Positions 40,057 through 53,000 of a DNA stretch of 64,000 nucleotides are shown piece after piece. This DNA comes from Morchella semilibera (taxonomy: Eukaryota > Ascomycota > Pezizomycetes > Pezizales > Morchellaceae): assembly GCA_009192285.1 (NCBI GenBank), contig CM018608.1, positions 514,201 through 578,200 of the forward strand, read 5' to 3'. Positions within the stretch are counted from its first letter, which is position 1; every line of letters begins with the position of its first letter. A program made the position numbers and the translations under genes. The notes under the pieces are model-generated. The model saw only the letters and a program-made list of their open reading frames with translations. It was not told the origin of the DNA and made no database searches.

Positions 40057-42627
40057 ATGGCCTCCCCGTTGACTCTTGATCCGCGTCCGAGCTTTGAACC
40101 GAAAATCGTATCACTTTACAAAGGCTTGTTCAAGGTACGGGCTGCTGCCTTGACAAACCCCATCTCGCCAAAGGTAGCTGCAACTTTAGGTTAACTATTG
40201 GAGATCTTTTAGGAGGACGATGAAGAATATGGCGAAGTGAAGTCAGAGGGTTTCTGGACAGAGTTCTTCTTGCTCAAGTGTCATGCTCCGGGCTTAAGAT
40301 CTATACTCGAACCTTTGTCGCCAGATGACCTGCTACATCTACAAGTATTAATGAGGTTCCGCGGGGGAGGTAAAATCTTGCGTGGAATGGGAGACTGACT
40401 GGTGTTAGCCGCAAACAAGACAACTCTTTTGTCGCGCCGTCAATTGTGTCAAAGCTGGCACTAGTCCTTCGGATGAAATTGCACTGGATGTAAGGACGCT
40501 TATCGGCTTTTTTTTTTTCTTTCTTCTATTTCTTCAATTTTCTTAGGTATTTCAAATAGCTAACAACGAATAATCACAGACGTTAAACGTATTCCTGCGA
40601 GAAGTACTCTCGAAAAAATACACAAACCTCAGTTCAGATATCATCTCTTTGCTGACCGGATTGGATAATGTTGATTCAATCTTCACCGATTTTGTTGCAT
40701 CGCTAGATACATGTATCAGGAACGGACGCAGTGGTATGGAACCTTGGGCCATTTTTGATTTAAGCAATAAGGCAGTCTAATTAAATAATATTTCAGTGGA
40801 AGCGCGGCGGAAAGCTATCCAAGTAGCTGTGTGTATAGCTTGCGGAGCTTTCCAAACTGGATTGTTGTCGTATTTCACACATCGGGATTTATTCCCGGCC
40901 CTTATGAAGGTATGTATCGATCTTGAGTGGGGGAGTATTAGAGGCTTATTTGCTGCAGTATATAAACGACCCAGAAACAGCCGGACTTTGCTACGAGCCA
41001 TTTGTATTGCTTGGTGTTCTGGCTAATTGTAGGTCTAAATACACTGCTGCTATAAGGAATTTAAAGACATGAAAATTCAGCTAATATCCGGTAGACAATA
41101 AATTTGAGTTTCAGAACCCGTACCAACTACGGTTTGACGACTTTGTCAATGAGCCTACAATAAAAAGGATTGTGGCAGAGATAGGAAGCACATGTGTTCG
41201 AACGAGAGCAGACTATATTTCTATCCATGATGATCTACCAGAAGGTTGGTCACTAAACAACGTGCTGACATTTGTCGGTCTCACCATCTTATCCGGAGCT
41301 GGCCCAAAGAGCCGATCAACATCACCTGTGCCGACAGCAAACTCTGATGCACACAAATTATCATTCAACACACTGTATGGTCTCTAGGCACTCCCGGTGC
41401 ACACTACATGCTAATTCGTGATTATAGACCAGGACCTAGGGCTGCACTTTTGCTGGCAACATATGACTTTGTCAATGCAAACAAATTGTTTGCTTCTAAC
41501 TTTGTAAACTATCAGGAATCCGATTCCAAATGTAAGTGCGCTATCAGATTCTCCATCTATTAAGAGTGCTTTTAATGTAGGACAACCACAGGCGAATCAC
41601 CAATATGCTCATACATATCTCTTACCTCCTACCTCCTCCATCATGCACATCGTTCTCCCCGGTCCTCGCTTTACGCTCGCTTAAACTTACTCGTTATCCG
41701 TCTATTGCTAGAGGACCAAGCATTATGTAAACGATTGACTAGTGACGAAACAAAAGCACTGGTGCGCCTATGTCGCCAAAAACAGCCCCACCTGCCTGTT
41801 ATACGCACCAAACGACCATTATTGACAGCAATAATAGACGCGGTTGTGGATGGAATCAACCACAATCTGAGAAAAAAGCTTGATGTTGATTTGTATAGTT
41901 CCTGTATCGGAGTATTAGTGCGATCCGTGTCATTTCTCATTAGGAGCAGGACTCGCCTGAGTAGGTTACCCGAAGTAATCCCCGGTTATTAATGTATTAA
42001 CCCTTCAATAGCATATCACTGGTCAGAGCTCTGGAGATGCATTCTTTCTCTAATCCGTTTCTTCTCATCATATGCGTCAGACCTGAAAGACCTACCCGGT
42101 ATCCTAAAGTTCATAGACGACCTTGTAAACCTTATCGCCCTAGCTCTTTCTGCAGGCGATGCCTTCCTTCCGGGGGCTGCCGAGTATGACGACTTGTTTT
42201 ACAAGCTTGTCGAGGCTGGTGATGTCCTTGTCAAGTTCCGGGATGCATGTACGTCCCACCCACCTTCCTAACCAATGGAGAAATGCAAGGCTGATAACAA
42301 CTTTTCTTCTTTCTTTCTTTCCCCGTAGATGGCCTTGGAAACCGTACCTCCAACTCCATATCCACGCTCATCTCGGTATCTGAGCATTACTACCAATTGA
42401 TTTCGGAGAACCAGACAAAGACAAAATCAAAGAACCTTTCCCCCCAGCAAGTCAGTGAAGTCATCAAATCTGGATATGAGACGCTTGCAATCACGAGCAA
42501 GGATGGACTGGATAGTTGGGAGCGGTATCGGGAGGCGGATGAGCGCGCATTCTTGAAGAAAGCGGCTAGAGTGGCTGTAGGGGATGTGAGAGAACTCATG
42601 GGGACCGAGTTGGAGGCGTTTGTTTAA
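40057..42627 (+). CDS. ARMH3 (C10orf76/DUF1741) family armadillo-like protein
   Basis: Human ARMH3 is an armadillo-like protein that works at the Golgi with PI4KB and GBF1; fungal members are little studied. Eleven exons: 40057-40134, 40213-40344, 40409-40489, 40580-40733, 40797-40909, 40959-41028, 41095-41374, 41428-41531, 41592-41960, 42012-42248 and 42329-42627. They give 638 residues, all introns 49-90 bp. Landmarks: GFWTEFFLLKCHAPGLRS, SSDIISLLTGLDNVDSIF, FVLLGVLANYNKFEFQNPYQ, PGPRAALLLATYDFVNANKL and the C-terminal ELMGTELEAFV. The strongest match is LLTGLDNVDSIF plus NKFEFQNPYQLRF. The protein is a helical repeat without membrane helices. The family is firm; the exact function is carried over from animals. 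Confidence 0.85.
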
Positions 42628-43007
42628 TTGGCGTAATTTATTGTGTTGAAAAAGATAATGATTTGTTGTGCCTCTTGGTAGGTACTGGCGGGCTTGGGGT
42701 TTATTGAATAATGGTAGAGTGTAGAGTTAAGAATTCCAATGAGAAATATGATGTTCCCTTTTAAACCTTGTCCATAACCCATTCATATAAAATGTACATA
42801 AAGGTGGTGGCTCCTTTAACCACCAGATGCCTAACTAAGAAGAAAATAAATAAACGCCAAAATTTAAAAGAGCGACAGCGCCTAAAACCACAAGAACATA
42901 CATGTAGTATAATCAATCATAATCTGGAGAAAATTTAAAAATATTTACAGGGGGTACGTGATGATTCCGTGCCAAGCAAGGGCCAATGATCGCACTACCT
43001 TTACACT
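42628..43007. other. Convergent 3' spacer
   Basis: A 380 bp AT-rich spacer between the ARMH3-like gene and the seven-helix protein gene, with AATAAA-like sequence at 42846 and a TACATGTA palindrome at 42899-42906. Nothing else seen. Confidence 0.5.
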
Positions 43008-44485
43008 CTATAGCCTCGGAGTCTTCAAGTCCACATCTGCATACCCCGGCGAGAACGGCTTGGCGCCACCTCCTTCTGGACTTCCTAGTGGTGTAGTCCT
43101 CGAGCTTACAAATGTCATCGGCTTCGGTGGGATCTCCCTCGATCTTGCCCGCTGCTCCAGCCCACCACTAGGTGATGAACCTCTCCTTTGGCCATCATAT
43201 GGCGCCTCGGTATTGCTGTTTGAATCCGACCTAAATGAAATGTACTCCTCATCTTTTTTCCCATATGGCACCTTTCCCCTAAAGTCTGCCCATATCCGGC
43301 GTATCTGTCGCCGAGACTCGCGGGTGGTGCCGAAAACAACGAGCATTAAGTATCCCGTAGAAGCACTGGCAAGATAGAATGCCCAGTCCGCCAGCTGCTC
43401 GGAGGCTGTCCAACCAAGGTGCGGGCGTGGTGCCATGGGCCCCTTGAGGGTCTCTATTGCTTGGGCATAGGTTAGTTGCGAGAGAAAGTAGGATGTTTGA
43501 AGGCCGCCAATGACTGCAAATCCGGCCAAGAAGCGGAGGAGAATGTAACGATCTTCACCATCGGTGGCCGAGGCGTTGGAGATTGTGCGCCGGATGCCAG
43601 TTTGTTGGCCAGGCGGGTTCTTCCCGTACCCGTTGTCATAACCGCGCCAGGCGCGGACTTTGTGGGTCCAGTTGGAGGTCCACATGACAAGGAGGCAGCG
43701 TGCAAGAATTAAGGCCATAAAGATACAGCCTGATGTGAGAGTTATGGCCACTGGTATCCGTGTTAGAGCCATGAACTTAGTTTTGCTAGTAGCGCAGAGA
43801 TTACTTACTGGTACAATTTGCAAATATCAAATGCAGAATTGGAATTTTTGTTACCGGTTCTAAGTTCGTAAGAACCAGTTGGAACACCGGGAGTATGAAG
43901 CAGAAGTATTTTGTCCCTGCCACGAACTTTTCGGATTTAAGCACGCTTGACTCAATCTCCCAGACAGAAATGAAAAGCATGAGACTCCAAAAAAAGAATA
44001 GGAGACTTTCGACATTAAAGAAGTATGTCCCTAGAAATACATGTAAGCCTTTGTTTTTGATTCTAAAGACTATTTGTTTATATACTCACTCATCTCGAAA
44101 ATGAGCTTAATGGCGATATTTGGCGAAGTCTGATAAACTATCGATGTCTGTGGATTGCGCCATTGCTCCAAGTTCACCTCGTATGTTTCTATTTGAAGCA
44201 ATGGCCAAAGTGCTATCGAGAATGACTCTTGTGCTACTGTGAGTATATTCTGTAGAAATATGGACAATGACATCAAAGAAACATCTGCATATTCAGAATC
44301 AGCAAGATTGTTTGTCTGCTCTGGAACCGGTAGAACATACAGACAACTTGTTTTCCATTTAATCGAAAGAGGAGATGTGTAAACCCAGCCGCAGCCACGC
44401 TACCGCATGTGTATATGATTATAAATGTTGCGAATACAATGACCTCTGGATAGAGTTCCACGGAAGGCACTTCGTTGTCTGACAT
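43008..44485 (-). CDS. Predicted seven-transmembrane protein, GPCR-like, unknown ligand
   Basis: I do not recognise a named family. Exons 44485-44341, 44284-44090, 44030-43855 and 43775-43008 give 427 residues. Seven hydrophobic segments are visible: VIVFATFIIIYTCGSVAAAG, VSLMSLSIFLQNILTV, LLFFFWSLMLFISVW, YFCFILPVFQLVL, VAITLTSGCIFMALILA, LLRFLAGFAVIGGLQTSYFL and WAFYLASASTGYLMLVVF. A polar Ser/Pro/Arg-rich cytosolic-type tail of about 100 residues follows. An even distribution of seven helices and a long tail is GPCR-like, but no pheromone, nutrient or PTH11 receptor signature was seen. The fourth exon's acceptor (43776-43777) was chosen by phase; one alternative start of that exon would add a few residues. 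Confidence 0.7.
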
Positions 44486-46220
44486 TATCACGATCTGGGT
44501 AAAAAAGAATGTGAGGGAGAGAGAGAGAGATTAATGAAAGACTGGTGCAATGCTCTTCTCCGAAGAGCATGCACTGAAAGAGGGGGTTGAATAGCAAAAA
44601 TAAATAAAAAGCGAACGACTGTAGAAAGAAAGAAAGAAATCGGCCTGCCGAGCTATATGGAAAAGAGTGACTTAGTTAGTCGTGGGTACTTCGCACATCA
44701 ATCAAGATGGCAGGCAAGCAGGTAGATGGTTGATAGTTTGGAAGATGCAAAGGGGACAGAAACTATGGTGGGGAGCTCCATTTCATTTTATTCAAAATTT
44801 GGGCGTGTATTGTTGGAACATATCACCGGTTACTAGCTTGCCGAAAATGAGTACTTATGTAGTTCGAGAGTTCGATATGGGCTGCAGCAAGCGAGTGAGC
44901 ATGGGGAACTTAGTTAGCTTTTAGACGTCTTCCGGTGTTATATCAGTGTGCAGGTGAGTTGGCGCTCGTAAGTGATGCTTTGGTAACGACCCCCCGGCGA
45001 ATCTTCGCCCGGTACCGGAGGTGATTGTGGTAAAAAAAGCTCGAGGGAGGCACAGACTGGAACATCCCGAGGTTTCGATCTAGTAGTTCTGAACGATTGT
45101 GAACCTTATAAAACTGATAACCGGTTGGTTTAACTGATTTTGTGAGGAGAATTGAAGTTCAGATGAGGGAAAGCTGCGCGGTTATAACTAGCATCCCTCC
45201 CAACCTTTGGACATTGGGTGGTGAAGAGTCAAGCTATTTGACCTTAGCTCTACTAATATTTTGTCAAAACCCTAATGACACTACATGTATCTATTCGCCC
45301 GTTGGTTAGTCCTATGTAGTCTTCTTCAGCACTCTATTCTGTTGTCTCCACAAGCACCATCTGAGAAGGGAAACTACATGTAGTACCCACTGGCAGGGTT
45401 TATCTATGCAGGTACCAGTAATCATTACCCGGTAGACAGAGCTACTCAGCCACCCTCCCAGACCGTACTTCGCAACTTCTCGAGTCTGGGGAGCTACCCA
45501 GTATTAACTCCTGCCGGAACTCTGAAACACACTTGTGAACCTTAGTAGGAGAGGAATTCGGAAGTCGCTGATTAACTTGGGTTACACCCACTGTTAACAA
45601 TCACTAAGCACAAGAGTGTGTTGGGCGAAGTGATTTTGATGTGGAAGAGTCAAAGTTGACGACGACCATGTCATCTTACCTTGTGTCAAGTGGACAAATT
45701 GCACTCTGGAGATGGACGTTCCTGTTAAATGCATGTTGGCCCGGTGGATCTCGGTAAGGAAACGGTAATGTGGCTGAGCGATCGCGCCACACATACCTCA
45801 AAATCCCCCTGGCATTTCTTCCCAACACATTTACAGATACAACACCCCCCCCCCCACTATTCTATTAGTCACTCTAAAATCACCTTAGACCTTTATAATT
45901 TGTCACTCGGGCCTCTGCCGTAAGTGTGATCACATGATTTTGTTTTTTGTCTACATCATTAAGTGTGATCACATGAAGTCCGTAACCCTTAGAATCCAGT
46001 AACTCCTGTTGAGATCTAATGATACAGTAACAAAAGCTAGATACGGAAACCAGTCCTACTCTCTGCAGTCTTGATGGCGAATCTGAGATAGTTGGCTGCA
46101 GTGTTTCTTGTAAATTAAAAAAAATAAGGTAAATTCAAGGAAATAAGCATGTCCGAGAAAACCAATTTGTATCGTTCAGTGTCATACGCGAACAAAAGAG
46201 CAAAAGGCCCCATGGTTTCA
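44486..46220. other. Intergenic region, no gene seen
   Basis: This 1.7 kb contains a GAGA tract at 44515-44530, TACATGTA palindromes at 45282 and 45375, a C run near 45847-45856 and a 17 bp direct repeat (45921-45937 and 45960-45976) with a TGTGATCACA core. No supported gene. Confidence 0.55.
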
Positions 46221-47537
46221 TTACCACCCGCTATTAGCACCATAAGGCGTCGCTCCACCAAAGCCACCAGCGTATGGTGTTCTCGAGTCTTGGCCATTAC
46301 CAGCGCCATAAGGCGTTTCGTACCCTCCACCACTGCCCATACCTCCCATTGAATAATCCTGTCCAGGGCTTCTCATTCCGTCACCAAAACCATCGCCACC
46401 TTCGTTCTTGTTTCCTAGAGTGTCGATGACGGATGCTAGCTTCTCCTGAAGGTATTTTATCCCTTGTTGCATGATCTCATCGGGCGGTAAGGAACCAACA
46501 GATTCAACATCAAGGTAGAATCGGGATGGTATAGCATCGTAGTTGAAGGGTTCGCCTTCTACTGGTGGCTCCTCCCAGTCTGCGTATTTGGATTTGGGCC
46601 TATTGTAGTGAGTATGAAAGGCCCGTTGGTTCTTCAAATGAGAATGGAACGCTCTTACCACTCAGCCTCTGCACTCTCTTCATACCAGTAGTCGATATGT
46701 CTTAATTTATTCCACGGATCGTACTCAAATCCCATGGCCGACACAGGAGACCACTTTGCGTGCTCTTTCGCGATCCCCTTCTTCGCAATACATTTCATCT
46801 TGAGTTCCTGTCCTTTCCTCAGTTTGCAAATGATAGCTCCTTGACCCTCCTTGTCTGTTGTCAATTATATAATCAGCACTACATTTTACAATGGTGACTA
46901 CCCCCCCCCCCCCCACAAAAAAAAAACTTACCTGTAATAACTGGAGATCCCAGCTGTGCACCTGCTGCCACTACCAGATCCCTCGCGTACACAGTAACAT
47001 TACTCTCACCAGTGCAACGAGCGTGAAGTGTTAAGATGACCGAGCACTTCTCACAGTACATTTCACACATGCAATCGCGTGAGTAGATGAGCTTATCATC
47101 GATGTTGGTTGAATCCAACGGTATCATGCCCAATCGATGACATAAGAACTCGTCGGGAATGACAGAGGTGTTTGCTTCAATCTCCACGGTGTCGATAGCT
47201 AGAACCTCACTAGGCTATCAGCCAACCGATCGACAATAAAACTATAGGTGCACGATGCGGATAACTAACCAACCGTGGGAACCTCAGCTAACATGATCCT
47301 TCGAAGCGAGTTCGCGAAACTGCAAAAACATGTTAGTAATGCTTGGGTGGCCAGGGGGGCCCCACGTACGCCAGATCGCAGTTGGACAGCACAATCTGAG
47401 CATGCTTGTTGTCGGCCTCTTTTATGGTGATTTGAGCTGTGGACGCTAGTTAGCATTGCTGATAAATTCTCTATAGCTGTATATAAGCACATACGCCCGC
47501 GATCAGAGCCGCCATAGAGCTGGTCATAGTCATCCAT
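46221..47537 (-). CDS. RPB3: RNA polymerase II subunit Rpb3
   Basis: Rpb3 pairs with Rpb11 as the alpha-like assembly platform of RNA polymerase II in the nucleus. Exons 47537-47495, 47436-47370, 47319-47270, 47198-46932, 46854-46659 and 46599-46221 give 333 residues (yeast 318). Landmarks: [36 protein letters not shown], the zinc-binding loop [11 protein letters not shown] with its four cysteines, and [20 protein letters not shown] Gly-rich C-terminal tail ([20 protein letters not shown]) extends past the conserved core, as in other filamentous fungi. A C run and A run interrupt intron 4 (46905-46926). All junctions are supported by phase and conservation. Confidence 0.96.
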
Positions 47538-50017
47538 GATCGTGTTGTTGTTGTGAAAGTAGTTGAAAGTGATGCAGGATGCGGGTATAAGGGCACAAAC
47601 ACCTGTTGAATGTAGGTCTTCACGAGCGGCGGCTCTTTGTCAGGTCAGCGTAGGTCAGGGTTCAACTAGGGCCAAGAGGTCTAGAAGTGTTTACCCGGCC
47701 TGGCTACCAATGTTCCATTTGGAATACAGTCTGGCACTAACGTGTCTATTACATGTAGGTATAGCGAGATAGAATTATTGTAGAAACAGGGTCTCAGGGT
47801 TTGAGTGGCTGATTTCTCCAATAGGGCCCTTCCCGTACTTCTATAACAATTTACTACATGCTGTACCTGCTCCCTTAGGTGGATACATGTAGGTAGGTAC
47901 TACATACGTAGGTACATATAAATTTGCAACCCGCCCAGTTCGTGACCTAGGCATCTTGGCTTCTCATTTCCATAAATATAGGATGTAGTAAGCTTGCACT
48001 GTGGGAACTTGAGCTGTTGAGAAAACGGCTCGATGTGAGGGGTATTGCTTTCGCAAATATACTATGTACTATGGCCCAAGGTGTGGACTAGTACATAAAA
48101 TACTACACCACCAACCACACCAAAATAGGGGATGGACATGATACTAACTATGTACATGTAATTACATATAATAGTCATAATAGCCGAAACCCCCTAGCGC
48201 AGGACTAGTTGACTGATGTATAGCTTAAGCTACGGTCCCGGTCCATTCGGATCATAAACTATCACTCGTCCGGGAGATCCCCTTGACTATTACTGTTTCT
48301 GGTTGATACTTCATACATGCAGGCATTGCTGTTTCTGGTTCATTCATTATCCCTTTTGACAATTCCTTATAGGTATCAAAATCTACCAACCACCTTCTGA
48401 CATGACCAGACAACTCCAAATTTTGAAATATGAGGTAGTCGACTTTCAAATCGAACCAAATCGTGCTTCAAAGCTCTTAAGAGTGACTGGTGTTGATCGG
48501 TTCGAGAATCTAACGTTTTGTTCGTGGGGATTTAACACCTCATGGTCTAAACCGCAGAGTTTTCTAAGGGTCGAAATACAAGCACGTAACCCCCTAATGT
48601 ACCCTCAAATCGTCCCACATCGGCCCTAATGAAGTTACCAAACGGTGGCTCTGCTCATCCAGATAGTTAAATGCTGAGAAATTTCATTATATTAGTACAA
48701 ACAGTGATAAATTCTTTTAGGGGTATCTCTTGTGTATACCAGAAACCCCACCAGAAACTCTAGCTGAGACGGCTCTAAAAAATGCATTCACCAACTACAA
48801 TTACTCACATGAGCTTAAATGTAGCGAGAAATTTCATTTCCTCTTTTCGGGGATGCAGTTTTAGTACGCTTAATAGAGACTTTGCTGGTAACCTGGTTGG
48901 TGCCGATCCCAAAGTCCGCCGATCAGATAACCGAAATACAGAACTAGAAAAGTCTATTACAAAGGGCGTAACCTCACCCGAAGCGGCGGCAACACTACAA
49001 GTACATATACAGGGTAGCGTCACCAAACGAAGGGTTAGACACGGCACCTTGTATCATGTGACAGTTCCATTCTAATATCCCTCAAATTAAAGCCCACCAA
49101 AAGTTCCAAGAAGTGCTGTAATTGGCTTCATTACATATCACTCGATTATTCAGCGAGTGATAAAGTGTGATAATACGAGCTAAACTCGCCTTTTTATTAA
49201 CTAATTGAGAGCCAAATCCACCTAACCTCACAAGGTTTAGACAGAGTATTACCTATTCAAAAATACCGCATAGCCCCGCCGTCAAAAGACGCTCGTTACA
49301 GTCAAGGATGGCGACCTAAGTCTTTAGGAAGGATTGTTCCTTTATTTTTGTGGCCAGGAGTCTTGTCCCTTTCGCCAGTTGCTACATAATGCCGGACCAA
49401 ATCATGCGCCCAAGAACAATAAAACCAAAGAATGCACCCCCCGAACGCCGCTACTACCAAGATTTAGTGAAATTGTGGGGGTGGGGAAGGTGAGAAGTAT
49501 AAAGTGGTTAAGAAACAGCTAGGCTAGCAGAACCTGTTGAGGAGGAGCATGATTTAAGAAATTCCCCATATGCAGAATAATGATATGAAAACTCGAGACC
49601 CTCCCTGAAATAAAACTCAGTCATGAACGCTTGCCCTCAAAATACAAACAAAATAGGTTAATATGCCATGATTCGTTAGCGAGCATAAGAAAAAGAAAAA
49701 GAAAGTAAAAACCCAAACATTTCCCAAATAATCTCAAAGGGTAAATAAATAAGAACGCCATAAATCCGGAAAGTAGGCCAAAAAAAAAAAAAGGAAAGAA
49801 GGAAAGAAAACCGCCAAACCTCCCAGCTAGGTATGCGAGTCAAACATGAGAATAATAGTGATGCGAAATGTCCCCGCTCACTTTTAAAAATATCGGGTAT
49901 CTTTTAACATATTCCGTAGCACGATTCATGGCCAAAACCTTCCCCTATTTTTCTCCTTGGCCCCTTTATTTTCGAGTTGAACACTCCTTTCATAGAGTTC
50001 CTAGAGAATATTAGTTC
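47538..50017. other. 2.5 kb intergenic region with scattered repeats
   Basis: Contains TACATGTA palindromes at 47750, 47884 and 48153, a perfect 9 bp inverted repeat at 49136-49162, and at 48922-48947 a diverged relative of the hairpin near 58700. Open frames at 48402-48629 and 48782-49075 lack any family similarity. The right end, A-rich near 49685-49810, is the 3' region of the RasGEF gene. Confidence 0.55.
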
Positions 50018-53000
50018 CTAAATTTCCGCCATGTTTGGTTGGAGAAGCCTGGGGAACCATACATCATCATTCATACTCGCCACAGCATCTCTAATCAGCT
50101 TCTCTACCAACTGATTCCTGACCAAATCTTGATAAGGAGTTGCTTGGCTCTTATCGATAATCATCAAGACATCTCCCATAACCTGGAACTTATTCCAGTT
50201 AATTTTTTCCCCGTCCTGGAGTAATGTCCTATTGCCCTCCTCCGCAGACACGAGGTCTCTTCTATGTAGCGGAAGGAATGGAACCCGCTGTGTCGAAGTA
50301 TTTTCCCACGCCAATCGGTACTTAGCGTGGCTCATATGTGTCCCCATCAATAACTCCAGCCGCATGAAACGCTTGTGCGCATTACGGTCTACGAGATCCC
50401 TCGTGATACTTAGCCGGTGAACCGCAGTGCCGTTTATACCGGCTATGACAGCCCCAAGAGCATTGTAGTTATTCATATGCCTAAGTGACTACGGCGCGAT
50501 CAGTCCTCTGTTTCAATATATGATACGCGATTTCCTTACCCAAGCGACAGACATAAATTTCTCTAAAGCCCTGGCTCTGTGTTTTGGCTTTGGCTTTTCA
50601 AGTATTACACTAGCCACCCAATATGCAACGTGGTTGAAGTGGCTGATCAATTGGTTGACATGCCTCAAGCTCGGATACTTGTCTTTCTGGTCTGCCGGGA
50701 TGCTGACATGACGCACTAGATCTCTTGGCTTGATTTTTGAGAACTCTAGCCAGTCCATCCTTGTCAACTCATATGCGATATCTTCGTCCGGTATTCCCAT
50801 GAATAAATCATATTGCGAGTTCCAGGGCGTTAGCGATGAAATAAATCCCTCTCCCCGCAGCAATGATTGTGATGAAGCCGTGTTGACTGTCGACACTGTA
50901 GGCGCTTCGGATGCTCTTCTTTTGTTGAAATCTGTTTCCGTAGGGACACTAAGTACTCCATCTGAAGAGGCATGGAGACCAATGTATCCGTCTGTTGTTG
51001 TCACACTATCTTGTGATATTGAATGTGTTGTTAAGAAACTCCTCAAACTATCTCGCCTCTCGGTATCAGAGTCTGAAATCGCCCACACGCTATCGTCATC
51101 CTCGTGCCCTTGCGCCAGCGTCTTCCTCATCTCCGTTGCCAACAACGCCAGGCTTCTATTTCCCGAAATGACATTTAAGAAACTCATCAATCTCTGCCGT
51201 GTTTTCGGGTGAGCAAAATCTCCCGGGTGTGACGTGACCCATTGACATAGAATGGTGCAATACCGCAGCTGAGCCGAAATACGGCTTAAAGATATTTGAT
51301 CGGAATTAGCCTGGTCAAACCGATCCAATATCGAGTTGAGGAGGTCTCGCGGAGGTGCGAATTTTCGAAAGAAGCACAGAAATATTTTGGCGAAATCCTG
51401 GTCACCCCGAGACATTGTTTGCCGGAGTAGCCTATCAACTAGTTCATCCCATGTGTAGCCCTTGCTCTGTGCCGGTTTGTCTCCATCATCAAACTCATCC
51501 ACCCCACCTTCACGGTCAAGTAGTGGTATATCATCCGGGTCCTTGATCGTATCCTCGTCATCCATATTTAGAAACGAGGAGCCTTGAGCTTGATCTGAAT
51601 CTTGATAAGATATAGAATTGGAACGTTGGCTAGCGGCCCCAAGGCTCTGTTGCGTCATGCTGAACGGACTATCCGATACAACTTCTAATGGGGCGCCAGT
51701 TGAGGAAAGTGTTATTTGCGGGGCCAACCCACCAGCTCCCCTCTGAGGTCTTGTATCAAATAGCTGTCCGCCAGATTGCAAAGAAGACATTTGAGAAGAC
51801 GAACTATTAAGCGCTAGCGTCCCCAATGCAGGGTTGATTGGTGACCTCGTCAATCTTGAGTGCCCATGCGATGAGCCCTCTGAATTACATGTATCCTTCA
51901 AGTATGTTGTCGAGAATTCGGAGCTTGCACGACTATGCCCGCTCCGACCGGTTGATGGCCTCGGAGAAGTCGCTCGGCTATTATTCGTCGCAGACGAGTT
52001 CGCACGTCGCCGACCATTCAAATGTCGCGCACTCTTCTCTGGAGCCGCAGACCAAATAATTAGCATCTGGCAGATAACGAGAGATGTCACTCAATATACG
52101 CCGTCAAAGTCAAAAGGTGATGAGGGTGAAAGAATAAGTGGGATGGAAATCATGAGGTTTGTCAAAGGCCATAAACAAATATCCTTGTTCTTTGGTCTTT
52201 GACAAATCTATGGATCTGAGGATAAGAGGGTGCGAAGGGGATGAAAAGGACGCAACGTTGAGGCTGTCAAATACAAAAGACAAAATCACCATCACCCCAG
52301 TCAAGCGACATGAGAGGGATGATTGACGATCCCCTTTTCCCGCACTTGCATTCTGGCAGCGAAAAATAGATACAATACAGTATCTGATAGGGAAAGTGGT
52401 ACTCGCAACCGAAACAACATAAACACAGCCTGCAGGCGCCGATTATTCCTTATCGGGCTCGGCTTTGGGAGATCGGTATCCAATTTTACCGTAGCCACAA
52501 AAGGGCAACGGCAAAGACCGGCGAACACAACAAAGCAACAAGACAATAGAAAGAAGCGCACAAACCATTTTTCCTGAGGATCATGTTCAAAACTATGTTC
52601 AGACATTTCTTTTGTGAATCAGGCGAAGCAATCGAAGTTTGCATTGTCTCATAACCACCAACTGCTCCCAAATTCTCGATACTGCTGGGGTTAATCTGGC
52701 GCTGCGGTGCGTCGCATTTGCACGAGACCACCAGGGCCGGGAGAAGAGCCCTTGCAAGAGCATCTAATTTACGCCAAACCATGATCAGCGACGAAACAAT
52801 ACTTATGACAGAAAGTCAAGAGAAAGATGAAGTGGAGATCCGTAAGTATGAGAGCAGCTCAGGCGGGTGACAGCTGGAGGCTTTCACTCACCGAGGGATT
52901 CGGACAGTTTTGAAATACTCTCCTGGTTGGTCACGTCGTATAGAATAAGTACGCCGTCAACGAATGGTAGTCTTTGGCCATCTGCTGCCATCTAGTTTTT

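Noticed and set aside
48782-49075. 97-residue open frame in the RPB3-RasGEF spacer
   Set aside because: No similarity, and it overlaps the 26-mer repeat related to the hairpin at 58671, so it is more likely repeat DNA than a gene.
50489-50539. Nearer acceptor at 50482 for the last RasGEF intron
   Set aside because: It is out of phase; the acceptor at 50489 restores both the frame and the expected spacing before NNYNALG.
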